Shown here piece by piece: positions 9,458 through 16,970 of a stretch of 64,000 nucleotides of DNA. Source of the stretch: Streptomyces sp. LaPpAH-108 (GTDB lineage Bacteria > Actinomycetota > Actinomycetes > Streptomycetales > Streptomycetaceae); NCBI RefSeq assembly GCF_000373625.1, contig NZ_KB891988.1, positions 718,053-782,052 of the forward strand, read 5' to 3'. The translations under genes were made by a program, and so were the position numbers. Each line of letters opens with the position of its first letter. Within the stretch, counting starts at the first letter, position 1. The notes under the pieces were generated by a model that searched no databases, was not told the DNA's origin, and saw only the letters and a list, made by a program, of their open reading frames with translations.

Positions 9458-10522
9458 ATGAGCGCTGTGACCCCCGCTGGAGGCGACACCGCGGCGGGCC
9501 GTTCCTGGCCCGCCGTACTGAACTCCCTGCTGGAGGGCGAGGACCAGAGCGCCGACGCGACCGCCTGGGCGATGGACCGGCTCCTGCGCGGCGAGGCGAC
9601 CGACGCCCAGATCGCCGGGTTCCTGGTCGCGCTGCGCGCCAAGGGCGAGACGGTCGAGGAGATCACCGGCATCGTCCGGGCGATGTACGACCACGCGAAC
9701 GTCATCGAGGTGCCGGGCCGCACCGTCGACATCGTCGGCACCGGCGGCGACGGCGCGAAGACCGTGAACATCTCCACGATGTCCTCGATCGTGGTCGCGG
9801 GCACCGGTGCGAAGGTCATCAAGCACGGCAACCGCGCCGCGTCCTCCGCCTCCGGCTCCTCCGACGTGCTGGAGAAGCTGGGCGTCAATCTGGAGCTGAC
9901 CCCGCGGCGGGTGGCCGAGGTCGCGGAGGAGGCGGGGATCACCTTCTGCTTCGCGATCAAGTTCCATCCGGCGCTGCGGCACGTGGGCGCGGCGCGCGGC
10001 CAGCTCGGCATCCGTACGGTCTTCAACGTCATCGGCCCGCTGACCAACCCGGCCCGGGTGCGGTCGCAGGCGGTCGGCGTCGCCAACCTCGCCATGGCGC
10101 CCATCGTGGCGGGCGTCTTCGCCGAGCGGGGCAACTCCTCGCTGGTCTTCCGGGGCGAGGACGGCCTGGACGAGCTGACGACGACCTCGCCCTCGCGGGT
10201 GTGGATCGTGCGGGACGGCAAGGTCACCGAGGAGGTCTTCGACCCGCGTGACGTCGGCATCGAGCTGGTCCCGGTGGACGCCCTGCGCGGTGGCGACCCG
10301 GCGTACAACGCGGAGGTCGCCCGCAGGGTCCTCGACGGCGAGACGGGGCCCGTACGGGACGCGGTGCTGCTGAACTCGGCGGCGGCCCTGGTGGCCCTGG
10401 ACCCGACCGGGGCGCCGCTGGCGGACCAGCTGCGTGCGGGCATGGCGCGGGCGGCGGAGTCCATCGACTCGGGCGCGGCCCGGCGGACGCTGGAGCGGTG
10501 GGTGGCGGCGACGAACCGCTGA
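9458..10522 (+). CDS. trpD: Anthranilate phosphoribosyltransferase
   Basis: Transfers the phosphoribosyl group of PRPP to anthranilate, the second committed step of tryptophan synthesis. The 354-residue protein has the family hallmarks [14 protein letters not shown] (PRPP loop), [15 protein letters not shown] (anthranilate side) and the late GEDGLDE block. The ATG at 9458 is preceded by ACAGGAG. It stands alone here, away from the fused trpEG at 35270-37144, in keeping with the scattered trp genes of streptomycetes. A second trpD elsewhere in the genome is possible, so this one could serve secondary metabolism, but nothing local suggests that. Confidence 0.95.
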   Translation: MSAVTPAGGDTAAGRSWPAVLNSLLEGEDQSADATAWAMDRLLRGEATDAQIAGFLVALRAKGETVEEITGIVRAMYDHANVIEVPGRTVDIVGTGGDGAKTVNISTMSSIVVAGTGAKVIKHGNRAASSASGSSDVLEKLGVNLELTPRRVAEVAEEAGITFCFAIKFHPALRHVGAARGQLGIRTVFNVIGPLTNPARVRSQAVGVANLAMAPIVAGVFAERGNSSLVFRGEDGLDELTTTSPSRVWIVRDGKVTEEVFDPRDVGIELVPVDALRGGDPAYNAEVARRVLDGETGPVRDAVLLNSAAALVALDPTGAPLADQLRAGMARAAESIDSGAARRTLERWVAATNR

Positions 10523-10528
10523 GGCGGC

Positions 10529-10572
10529 GACGTGACCGGCGTCCCGCGATGACGTGACCGGCGTCCCGCGAT
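10529..10572. repeat. Tandem duplication of 22 bp
   Basis: The 22-base unit beginning GACGTGACCGGC and ending GTCCCGCGAT occurs twice head to tail (10529-10550 and 10551-10572) with no mismatch. It lies directly after the trpD stop and just upstream of the promoter of the SAM-IV leader. Confidence 0.9.
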
Positions 10573-10583
10573 ACGGACGCCGG

Positions 10584-10613
10584 TTGCGGGAACCGTCCGG
10601 TCCCCGCTAATTT
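10584..10613 (+). promoter_or_regulatory. Promoter for the SAM-IV leader
   Basis: TTGCGG (10584-10589), an 18-base spacer and TAATTT (10608-10613) resemble a housekeeping sigma promoter. Transcription would start near 10620, exactly where the riboswitch begins. Confidence 0.55.
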
Positions 10614-10617
10614 CTCG

Positions 10618-10735
10618 ATCAGGTCATGAGTGACAGCCAACAGGCCCCGGCCGGCTGTCCGGCAACCCTCCGTCCGTGGCGGGGTGCCCCGGGTGAGGAC
10701 CAGGCCGTAGGCAGCGAGGTCTGCGGCAAGCGCGG
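10618..10735 (+). ncRNA. SAM-IV riboswitch
   Basis: S-adenosylmethionine aptamer of the actinobacterial SAM-IV class. The core elements are all present: GGTCATGAGTGACAGCC, the P2 partner GGCTGTC (10632-10638 with 10653-10659), the CCGGCAACCCTCC segment, GGCGGGGTGCCCCGGGTGAGGACC closing P1 (GGTC 10622-10625 with GACC 10698-10701), and the 3' pseudoknot region ending GGCAAGCGCGG. It sits about 150 bases upstream of the next gene. No clear intrinsic terminator lies between them, so control may be at translation initiation. High SAM should turn the gene off. Confidence 0.9.
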
Positions 10736-10888
10736 TCGAGGGAGCCTTCCTTGAGCAAGCGAATGTCCTAGGGCCGCTGAGCCCCGCCTCCGCACGCCCC
10801 TTTCTCTTCTTCTTTCCGAGTCGTCGCGTGCCGGGACTTGTCGTACCCGCGTGCCGACTCCGGGCTTTCTCACGGGAGTTGACCCCTC

Positions 10889-12229
10889 ATGTCCGTGCTC
10901 ATCGCTGCCCCCGCCGTTTCCGCTCCGCTGCCCGTGCTCGGGTGCGGGGTCACCGTGCCGCTCGTCACCGGGGGCGAGGTGGAGTGCGCCGCGCTGGACT
11001 ACGCGGCGAGCGCCCCCGCCCTGCGGCGCGTCTGGGACGACGTGGCCGCCTACGCGCCGTACTACGGCAGTGTCCACCGGGGCGCGGGGCAGCTGTCCCG
11101 GCTCTCCACCGAGCTGTTCGAGAACGCCCGCCGGACGGTGGCGCGGTTCCTGGACTGCCGCCTTGACGACCAGGTGGTGTTCACCCGGTCGACCACCGAC
11201 TCGCTGAACCTGCTGGCCCGCGCGCTGCCCGCCGGGTGCGAGGTGTTCGTCTTCGAGACCGAGCACCACGCGGCGCTGCTGCCCTGGCCGCAGGAGGGGG
11301 TCACCGTCCTCGCCGCGCCGCGCAGCCCCGAGGCGGCCGTGGCCACGCTGGAGCGGGCGCTCGCCGCGCGGGACACGGCCGCTCCGGCGCTGGTCTGCGT
11401 CACCGGTGCCTCCAATGTCACCGGGGAGCTGTGGCCGGTGCGTGAGCTGGCGGCGGTCGCCCATGCCCACGGCGCCCGGATCGTCCTGGACGCGGCCCAG
11501 CTGGCCCCGCACCACCCGGTGAGCGTGCGCGAGCTGGACGTGGACTGGGTGGCCTTCTCCGGGCACAAGCTGTACGCGCCCTTCGGCTCGGGGGTGCTGG
11601 CCGGGCGTTCCGACTGGCTCACGGCGGCCGAGCCGTACCTCGCGGGCGGCGGGGCGAGCCGCCGGGTCGTACGGGGTGCGGACGGCCGCATCGAGGTGGA
11701 GTGGCACGAGGGCGCCGCCCGGCACGAGGCGGGCTCCCCGAACGTCATCGGCGCCTACGCCATCGCCTCCGCGTGCGCGGCGCTGGAGGAGGCGGGCCTG
11801 GACCGCCTGGCCGAGCGGGAGGCGCTGCTGATCCGCCGGGTGCGCGAGGGTCTTGCGGAGGTGCCCGGCGTCCGCGTCCTGTCCCTCTTCGGGGACGACG
11901 CCCCGCGCGTCGGCGTGCTCTCCTTCGTGGTCGCGGGCTGGAACAGCTCCCACCTCGCCGCCGCCCTCTCCGCCGAGTACGGCATCGGCGTCCGCGACGG
12001 CCTCTTCTGCGCCCACCCCCTGGTCCGCACCCTCCTGGACGGCACCCCCGACACCGACACCGACTGCGGCACGCCGGACGCCCCCCTGAACGCGGTCCGA
12101 GTCAGCTTCGGCGCGGGCACCCCGGCGGAACACGTCGACCGCTTCGTGACAGCCGTACGGGAACTGGTCACCCACGGCGCGAAGTGGCGCTACCGCACGG
12201 AGAACGGGCACTGCGTTCCGGAGTCCTGA
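10889..12229 (+). CDS. Class V aminotransferase / cysteine desulfurase-like PLP enzyme
   Basis: PLP-dependent enzyme of the class V aminotransferase family, 446 residues. The PLP lysine is in FSGHKLYAPFG. The cofactor-binding Asp/Gln/His features are visible in VLDAAQLAPHH and FETEHHAALLPW. The family includes cysteine desulfurases, selenocysteine lyases and related C-S lyases. The SAM-IV riboswitch in front implies a place in methionine, cysteine or sulfur recycling, but the substrate cannot be read from sequence. The ATG at 10889 has GGGAG eight bases upstream. The C-terminal lobe contains a cysteine in FCAHP, which might correspond to an active-site loop; that is uncertain. Confidence 0.85.
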   Translation: MSVLIAAPAVSAPLPVLGCGVTVPLVTGGEVECAALDYAASAPALRRVWDDVAAYAPYYGSVHRGAGQLSRLSTELFENARRTVARFLDCRLDDQVVFTRSTTDSLNLLARALPAGCEVFVFETEHHAALLPWPQEGVTVLAAPRSPEAAVATLERALAARDTAAPALVCVTGASNVTGELWPVRELAAVAHAHGARIVLDAAQLAPHHPVSVRELDVDWVAFSGHKLYAPFGSGVLAGRSDWLTAAEPYLAGGGASRRVVRGADGRIEVEWHEGAARHEAGSPNVIGAYAIASACAALEEAGLDRLAEREALLIRRVREGLAEVPGVRVLSLFGDDAPRVGVLSFVVAGWNSSHLAAALSAEYGIGVRDGLFCAHPLVRTLLDGTPDTDTDCGTPDAPLNAVRVSFGAGTPAEHVDRFVTAVRELVTHGAKWRYRTENGHCVPES

Positions 12230-12688
12230 CCACCGGCCTCCGATGCGGGTCCGCAGAAACGGGGCCGACGCCCGATGCGAGGGCCCGATCACCCCGAGGC
12301 GACCGGGGCCCGCGCCGCGCGGGCCATAAGGATGCGGCCAGACCGATCCCGCTCACGCGGACGCCCGAGCCAGAGAAGGCTGGGCACCCCCCTGGGCGGC
12401 CGACGGCCCGTACGGGACGGGCCCCGGCCCCGGTCCGGCAGGTGGGGCGGCGGATCGCGCCCCCGCGCGGGTCGGGCGGGAGATGCTGGACGGCCTCAGG
12501 TGGGCGGTCCTGTGCGGGATGGGTATCCGGTTCGGGTCTGGTGGGTGGGGCGGCGGTCGATCGTGCTTCCGCGCGGGTCCGGCGGGAGGGGCTGGACGGC
12601 CCAGATGGGCGGCCACGTGCCGGACGGCCCTCCGGGGCCCGGCCGCGAGGCGCACCGCCGGAGGTGAACCGCTGAGCCGCCGGAGGCT
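12230..12688. other. 459-base gene-free stretch holding a tandem repeat
   Basis: No convincing gene lies between the aminotransferase and the AsnC-type gene. The open frames here are Arg/Gly/Pro-rich or low-complexity translations of GC-rich sequence without ribosome sites. The middle is occupied by an imperfect tandem repeat of about 106 bp, listed separately. Confidence 0.7.
12393..12625. repeat. Imperfect tandem repeat, about 106-bp period
   Basis: Two full copies (12393-12500, 108 bp; 12501-12605, 105 bp) and the first 20 bases of a third. Each begins TGGGCGG, continues with a C/G-rich block ending in GGGTGGGGCGGCGG or close to it, then CCGCGCGGGTC, GGCGGGAG and GCTGGACGGCC. The copies differ by many substitutions and small indels. 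Both lengths are multiples of three, but the predicted peptides look unlike a real protein. Confidence 0.75.
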
Positions 12689-12970
12689 CTAGTTGTCGAG
12701 GCCGATCGCGAACGCCGCTTCCAGGTCGTGCTGGGAGTAGGTGCGGAAGGCGACGTGGGTGTCGGTGGCCTCTACGCCGGGGATCTTGCTGATGCGGGCC
12801 GGGATGACCTCGGCGAGGTCTTCGTGGCGGGCGACGCGGACCATGGCGATGAGGTCGTAGGTGCCGGTGACGGAGAAGACCTCGCTGACGCTGTCCAGGG
12901 CGGCGATCTGCTCGGCGATCTCCGGAATCCGGTCCACGCTGGTCTTGATCAGGACGATCGCGGTGATCAC
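12689..12970 (-). CDS. Lrp/AsnC ligand-binding (RAM) domain protein
   Basis: A 93-residue stand-alone RAM domain, the effector-binding half of Lrp/AsnC regulators without the helix-turn-helix. The whole length matches the ferredoxin-like fold, with the hallmark VTGTYDLIAMV in the centre and the late DTHVAFRTYS strand. Such orphan domains bind amino acids and may assemble with full-length Lrp proteins. The ATG overlaps the stop of the upstream rhomboid gene by four bases, so the two are one operon on the minus strand. The biological link between them is unknown. Confidence 0.85.
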   Translation of the reverse strand: MITAIVLIKTSVDRIPEIAEQIAALDSVSEVFSVTGTYDLIAMVRVARHEDLAEVIPARISKIPGVEATDTHVAFRTYSQHDLEAAFAIGLDN

Positions 12971-13710
12971 GGCTGCTTTTCTCCCTCGGACGCCGGGGCC
13001 GGAACGACCTTCACTTTAGCCCGCCGCCCGTACCGCACCCACGCGTAGCCGAAGCCCAGGCAGAAGCCGACCACGTGGGCGAGGTAGGCCACCCCGGGGC
13101 CCTCGGGGGCGTGGGAGGCCGCGAACCACTGGAGGGCGGCCCAGAACGGGAGGACCACCCAGGCGGGGAAGCGCAGCGGGAGGAAGAAGAGGAAGGGGAG
13201 CAGACTGGTGACACGGGCACGCGGGAAGAGGTGCAGAAAGGCGCCGAGCACCGCCGAGATCGCCCCGGAGGCCCCCACCAGGGACTGCTCGGAGCTCGCG
13301 TTGGCGATCGCGTAGCCCAGCAGGGCGAGATAGCCGCAGCCGAGGTAGAACAGCGTGAACTCGACCCGGCCCATCCGCTCCTCGGTCATCACCCCGAAGA
13401 CGAGGAGGAAGAGCATGTTGCCGAGCAGATGCACCCAGCTGCCGTGCACGAACAGCGCCGTGGCCGGGGTCAGCGCCTCCCGCACCGGCGCGGCGAACAG
13501 CTCGGCCGGGATCACGCCCCAGTGCCGGAAGTACGCCCGCTGCGCCACCAGCAGCGCGTCCCCGGTGCCGTACGTCCGGGTGAACCCCGAGGCCGGGCCC
13601 AGCACGAAGAGCAGACAGCACAGGGCGATGAGGCCGTACGTCATCGGGGCCGGGGCGTCCCGGGCCGCTCGGAAGGTCCGCCCCGCACCCGCACTCCACT
13701 CTCTGATCAT
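12967..13710 (-). CDS. Rhomboid family intramembrane serine protease
   Basis: Polytopic membrane protease that cleaves membrane segments of other proteins. The start ATG at 13710 gives 247 residues; an upstream in-frame extension lacks coding character. Six to seven helices are present. The serine nucleophile is in GASG (Ser148), the catalytic histidine in AHVVGFCLGF (His212), and the oxyanion/loop motif HGSWVHLLGNM is at 89-99. The C-terminus is lysine-rich and cytoplasmic. Its stop codon overlaps the start of the RAM-domain gene. Substrates cannot be inferred. Confidence 0.88.
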   Translation of the reverse strand: MIREWSAGAGRTFRAARDAPAPMTYGLIALCCLLFVLGPASGFTRTYGTGDALLVAQRAYFRHWGVIPAELFAAPVREALTPATALFVHGSWVHLLGNMLFLLVFGVMTEERMGRVEFTLFYLGCGYLALLGYAIANASSEQSLVGASGAISAVLGAFLHLFPRARVTSLLPFLFFLPLRFPAWVVLPFWAALQWFAASHAPEGPGVAYLAHVVGFCLGFGYAWVRYGRRAKVKVVPAPASEGEKQP

Positions 13711-13864
13711 GAATACAGAGCATGACGTAACCGGACGCACTGGTACACACCGCCTCGCCGCCATGGGCGGACGGGCGACGGATGCCCCGCAGGCCGTAGG
13801 GTTACGTGCCACACGTGTCGGTGAACGGCGCGCACCCGACCCGAGAAGGAAGCGAACAGCCACG

Positions 13865-14104
13865 ATGACGGTTCCCCTGCCGACCGCCACGACGCGATGG
13901 CGCTGCACTCTCTGCGGCAACCTCACCCGCTTCGACGTGACCCGCTCCTCCAAGGTCGTCGAGTACGTCCACCTCGACCTCGCCGGGGAACCCGCCGTCG
14001 AGGAGCGTGAGGTGGTCAGTGAGACCATCGAGTCGGTCCGCTGCCGCTGGTGCAACGCGGTGGATCAGGTGGAACTCGTGGACAGGCCGGGCGCCGGCTC
14101 CTGA
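13865..14104 (+). CDS. Small zinc-ribbon protein
   Basis: A 79-residue hypothetical protein with two CxxC pairs, CTLCGN near residue 14 and CRWCNAV near residue 60. These predict a zinc ribbon in which the pairs are about 43 residues apart. The ATG at 13865 was chosen because the region upstream is intergenic; the preceding CCACG gives only a weak ribosome site, so a leaderless or weak start is possible. It lies 44 bases before the NYN-domain gene on the same strand and may be co-transcribed. No function is assigned. Confidence 0.75.
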   Translation: MTVPLPTATTRWRCTLCGNLTRFDVTRSSKVVEYVHLDLAGEPAVEEREVVSETIESVRCRWCNAVDQVELVDRPGAGS

Positions 14105-14148
14105 GCGGAGCGGGCCGCGACGACAGCAGAGGCATTGGGGTGTGACGG

Positions 14149-15492
14149 ATGGTGGAGACCGGGGGCGGGGGGCCGGACGACGGCACCGCCGAGGTGCTTG
14201 ACCGTCCGCTGCCCGACGGCGTGCGCCGACGGGTCGTCCAGATCGTCTCGGACGCCTTCGGCTCGCTGACCATGGCCGAACTGCCCGCCCAGCTGCGGCA
14301 GTACGCCCGCTTCGCCCCGAACCGGCGGGCCAAGTTCGCCGGGAACGCGATGGCCGCCGCCCTGGAGACGGACCGGCTGTTCCGCCAGCGGGTCGGGGAA
14401 CGCTACAGAGAGGCGCAGCCGGAGCTGTCCGGTGCCCTCGACTCCGGCTCGCCGCCCCCGGCCGCGGACCCGCTCGACGTGGCGGCTGCGGCCTATGTGC
14501 TGCGCCCGGTGGGCTGGGTCAAGCTGGTCACGGCGGCCGGTGAGGAGGCCCAGCGCGCGGACGCGGAGCGGGCCGACGAGGAGAGCCGGGCCGAACTGGA
14601 GCGGCTGCGCGAGGAGTTGGCGCACGCCCGCGAACACACCCGCACCGAGACCGAACGGCTGCGCGCCGAGCTGGACTCGGCCCGCAAGGACGCCGAGTCG
14701 GCGCACCGCAAGCTGCGTTCGGCGCTCAGCGACATCAAGCGCGGGGAGGCCGCGCTGCGCAAGGCGCGGGCCGAGACCGACGCGGCGCGCGCCGAGGCGC
14801 AGACCCGGGTGTCGGCCGCCGAGAGCGAGTCCCGGCGCCTGAAGGCCCGGCTCGGTGAGGCGGAGGCGGCCCTGGAGGCCACCCGCCGGGCTGCTCGCGA
14901 GGGCCGCAGCGTGGAGGACATGCGGGTACGGCTGCTCCTGGACACCGTGCTGGAGTCGGCCCAGGGGCTGCGCCGGGAGCTGGCGCTGCCGCCGGTCTCC
15001 GTGCGCCCGGCCGAGACCGTGGACGCGGTGGAGCCGGGCCGGATGACCCCGAAGGACATCGCGGCCCGCGCCCTGTCCGAGCACGACCCGGCGATCCTGG
15101 ACCAGCTGCTCGCGCTGCCGCAGGCACATCTGGTGGTCGACGGCTACAACGTCACCAAGACCGGCTATCCCCAGATGCCCCTGGAGAAGCAGCGCCTCAG
15201 GCTCCTCGGCCAGCTCTCCGCGCTCGCCGCGCAGACCGGCGCGGAGGTCACCTGCGTCTTCGACGGCGCCGAACTGGCCGCGCCGGTGCTGCTGGCGCCG
15301 CCGCGCGGGGTGCGGGTGCTGTTCTCCAAGCCGGGCGTCACCGCCGACGAGCTGATCCGTCAGTTGGTCCGGGCCGAACCGCCGGGCCGCCCGGTGATCG
15401 TGGCCTCCACCGATCGCGAGGTCGCCGACGGAGTCGCGCGTTCCGGTGCCCGCCCCGTGGCCTCTGCGGTACTTCTCAAGCGACTGTCCTGA
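14149..15492 (+). CDS. NYN (YacP-like) domain RNA-binding protein with coiled coil
   Basis: A 447-residue protein whose last 140 residues form a NYN/PIN-like domain, starting HLVVDGYNVTKTGYP and containing CVFDGAE and VASTDREVADG. These acidic positions match the metal-binding site of YacP/Rae1-type ribonucleases. Residues about 130-265 are a long charged coiled coil, and the N-terminal 110 residues are a conserved actinobacterial region. Likely a nuclease or RNA-binding factor in RNA turnover; activity is inferred from the family. The ATG has no strong ribosome site. Confidence 0.85.
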   Translation: MVETGGGGPDDGTAEVLDRPLPDGVRRRVVQIVSDAFGSLTMAELPAQLRQYARFAPNRRAKFAGNAMAAALETDRLFRQRVGERYREAQPELSGALDSGSPPPAADPLDVAAAAYVLRPVGWVKLVTAAGEEAQRADAERADEESRAELERLREELAHAREHTRTETERLRAELDSARKDAESAHRKLRSALSDIKRGEAALRKARAETDAARAEAQTRVSAAESESRRLKARLGEAEAALEATRRAAREGRSVEDMRVRLLLDTVLESAQGLRRELALPPVSVRPAETVDAVEPGRMTPKDIAARALSEHDPAILDQLLALPQAHLVVDGYNVTKTGYPQMPLEKQRLRLLGQLSALAAQTGAEVTCVFDGAELAAPVLLAPPRGVRVLFSKPGVTADELIRQLVRAEPPGRPVIVASTDREVADGVARSGARPVASAVLLKRLS

Positions 15493-15572
15493 AAGGCGCC
15501 TTAAGGGTAACGAGCGCACTGCTTGTCCGAATTGAGGGCAAAGCTGCACGACGTACGGTCAAACATGCGTCA

Positions 15573-15706
15573 CTTCTTGTGAGTTGAGTGCAAAAAATGC
15601 ATGGCAGGTTTGGATTTTTTGCTGTGAGGATTTGAACTGATCACGACGAGGTCACTAGGGTCAGGGCTCGAACCTCCTAGCGGGTGATCACTCACAAGAA
15701 GGAGTT
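15573..15706 (+). promoter_or_regulatory. Structured 5' leader of the first NlpC/P60 gene
   Basis: The leader carries two competing foldings. The 12-base arms CTTCTTGTGAGT (15573-15584) and ACTCACAAGAAG (15690-15701) are perfectly complementary, and the right arm runs into the ribosome site AAGGAG. A second stem pairs TGATCAC (15638-15644) with GTGATCA (15684-15690), with inner CTAGG/CCTAG (15655-15659 and 15676-15680). The two foldings share base A15690, and the second does not cover the ribosome site. I do not recognise a known riboswitch class, and the c-di-AMP (ydaO) motif known before some streptomycete wall-hydrolase genes is not evident. Confidence 0.55.
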
Positions 15707-15714
15707 CCAACTCC

Positions 15715-16755
15715 GTGGCGTCCCACCGTCGACCCAAGCAGCCGAACCGCACGCGTGTCACCGTGCTGACCGCAGCAGCCGCCGCCGCTGTCGCGCTGAG
15801 CGCGAACGCGGCCAACGCGGCCCCGACCGAGAAGCTCGGCAAGAGCGAGGTCAAGGCGAAGGTCGACAAGCTCTACGAGGAGGCCGAGCAGGCCACCGAG
15901 AAGTACAACGGTGCCAAGGAGAAGCAGGAGAAGCTCCAGAAGGAGATCTCCACCATCCAGGACAACGTCGCGCGCGGTCAGCAGGACCTCAACAAGCTGC
16001 GCGACGGCCTGGGTTCGATGGCCACCGCCCAGTACCGCTCGGGCGGCCTCGACCCCTCCGTCCAGCTCTTCCTCTCCTCGGACCCGGACGACTATCTCGA
16101 CAAGGCGTCCACGATGGACCAGTTGAGCGCCCAGCAGGTCGAGGGTCTGAAGAAGATCCAGGACAAGCAGCGCGAACTCGCCCAGGAACGCGCCGAGGCC
16201 AGCGAGAAGCTCAAGGACCTCGCCTCCACCCGCACTGAGCTGGGCAAGAAGAAGCAGGAAGTCCAGGGCAAGCTCGCCGAGGCCCAGAAGCTGCTCAACA
16301 CGCTGACGGCCAAGGAGAAGCAGGAACTCGCCGAGAAGCAGGCGCGCGCCGACCGCTCCTCCGCCGAGCGCGTCCAGCTGGGCGGCAACGTCAAGGGCTC
16401 CGGCTTCGCGGGCGCCGCGTTCTCCGCCGCCCAGAGCCAGATAGGCAAGCCGTACGTCTACGGCGCCACCGGCCCCTCCTCCTTCGACTGCTCGGGTCTG
16501 ACCTCGTGGGCCTACGCCCAGGCCGGTGTCACCATCCCGCGCACCTCCGAGCAGCAGGCCAACATCGGCACCCGCATCACCTCGGTGAACGACCTCCAGG
16601 TCGGTGACCTGGTGTTCTTCTTCAACGACATCCACCACGTCGGTCTCTACGCGGGCAACGGCCAGGTCCTGCACGCCCCGCGCACCGGCACGGTCGTGCG
16701 CTACGAGTCGATGAGCACCATCGGCGGCCCGTTCATGTTCGGCGTCCGCGTCTGA
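15715..16755 (+). CDS. Secreted NlpC/P60 peptidoglycan endopeptidase
   Basis: Secreted wall hydrolase of the RipA/NlpC-P60 type that cleaves stem peptides (typically D-iGlu-mDAP or equivalent). The 346 residues comprise a signal peptide (cleavage near ANAA, residue 35), a long coiled coil (about 45-215) and the C-terminal papain-like domain. The catalytic residues are visible as Cys259 in FDCSG, His307 in HHVGLY and a third polar residue at about His319. The GTG start is fixed by AAGGAG at 15699-15704. It is followed by a paralogue, so the pair arose by tandem duplication. Confidence 0.93.
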   Translation: MASHRRPKQPNRTRVTVLTAAAAAAVALSANAANAAPTEKLGKSEVKAKVDKLYEEAEQATEKYNGAKEKQEKLQKEISTIQDNVARGQQDLNKLRDGLGSMATAQYRSGGLDPSVQLFLSSDPDDYLDKASTMDQLSAQQVEGLKKIQDKQRELAQERAEASEKLKDLASTRTELGKKKQEVQGKLAEAQKLLNTLTAKEKQELAEKQARADRSSAERVQLGGNVKGSGFAGAAFSAAQSQIGKPYVYGATGPSSFDCSGLTSWAYAQAGVTIPRTSEQQANIGTRITSVNDLQVGDLVFFFNDIHHVGLYAGNGQVLHAPRTGTVVRYESMSTIGGPFMFGVRV

Positions 16756-16970
16756 CGAGCCCTCCGAACGGGCGAATCACCCCGCCGCCCGGCGACCCCG
16801 CGCCCCGCCCCTGACCTGCGTCGGTGGCGGGGCGTCACCGTGCGTGTCCCCCGAGGTCTTTGGCCGCCGCCCCGCCGGGCGGTTATGGTCTGGCGCGTTT
16901 CCCCGGCGTCGCGGGCCTCTTCGTCCCCGGTGCCCGGGAAACGGTCATGTCCGCCAGCGGAAGGACTGCC

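Noticed and set aside
7624..10464. 946-residue open frame on the minus strand across qcrB and trpD
   Set aside because: It lies opposite two certain genes. Its peptide is Arg/Gly/Asp-rich low complexity and shows no motif. Such long antisense frames are usual in GC-rich DNA.
12275..12667. Possible 130-residue protein made of the 106-bp repeat units
   Set aside because: Repeat lengths are multiples of three, so a repetitive peptide is formally possible, but there is no ribosome site, the peptide is Arg/Gly/Pro-rich, and the reverse strand is equally open.
15631..15690. tRNA-like strings on the minus strand (GGTTCGAGCCC, AGTTCAAATCC) suggesting a tRNA remnant or att site
   Set aside because: The five-base T stems do not pair, and no anticodon or acceptor arm exists. 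No integrase is near.
15493..15714. ydaO/c-di-AMP riboswitch before the NlpC/P60 gene
   Set aside because: Expected from related wall-hydrolase genes, but I cannot find the conserved core sequences. Left as an unclassified structured leader.
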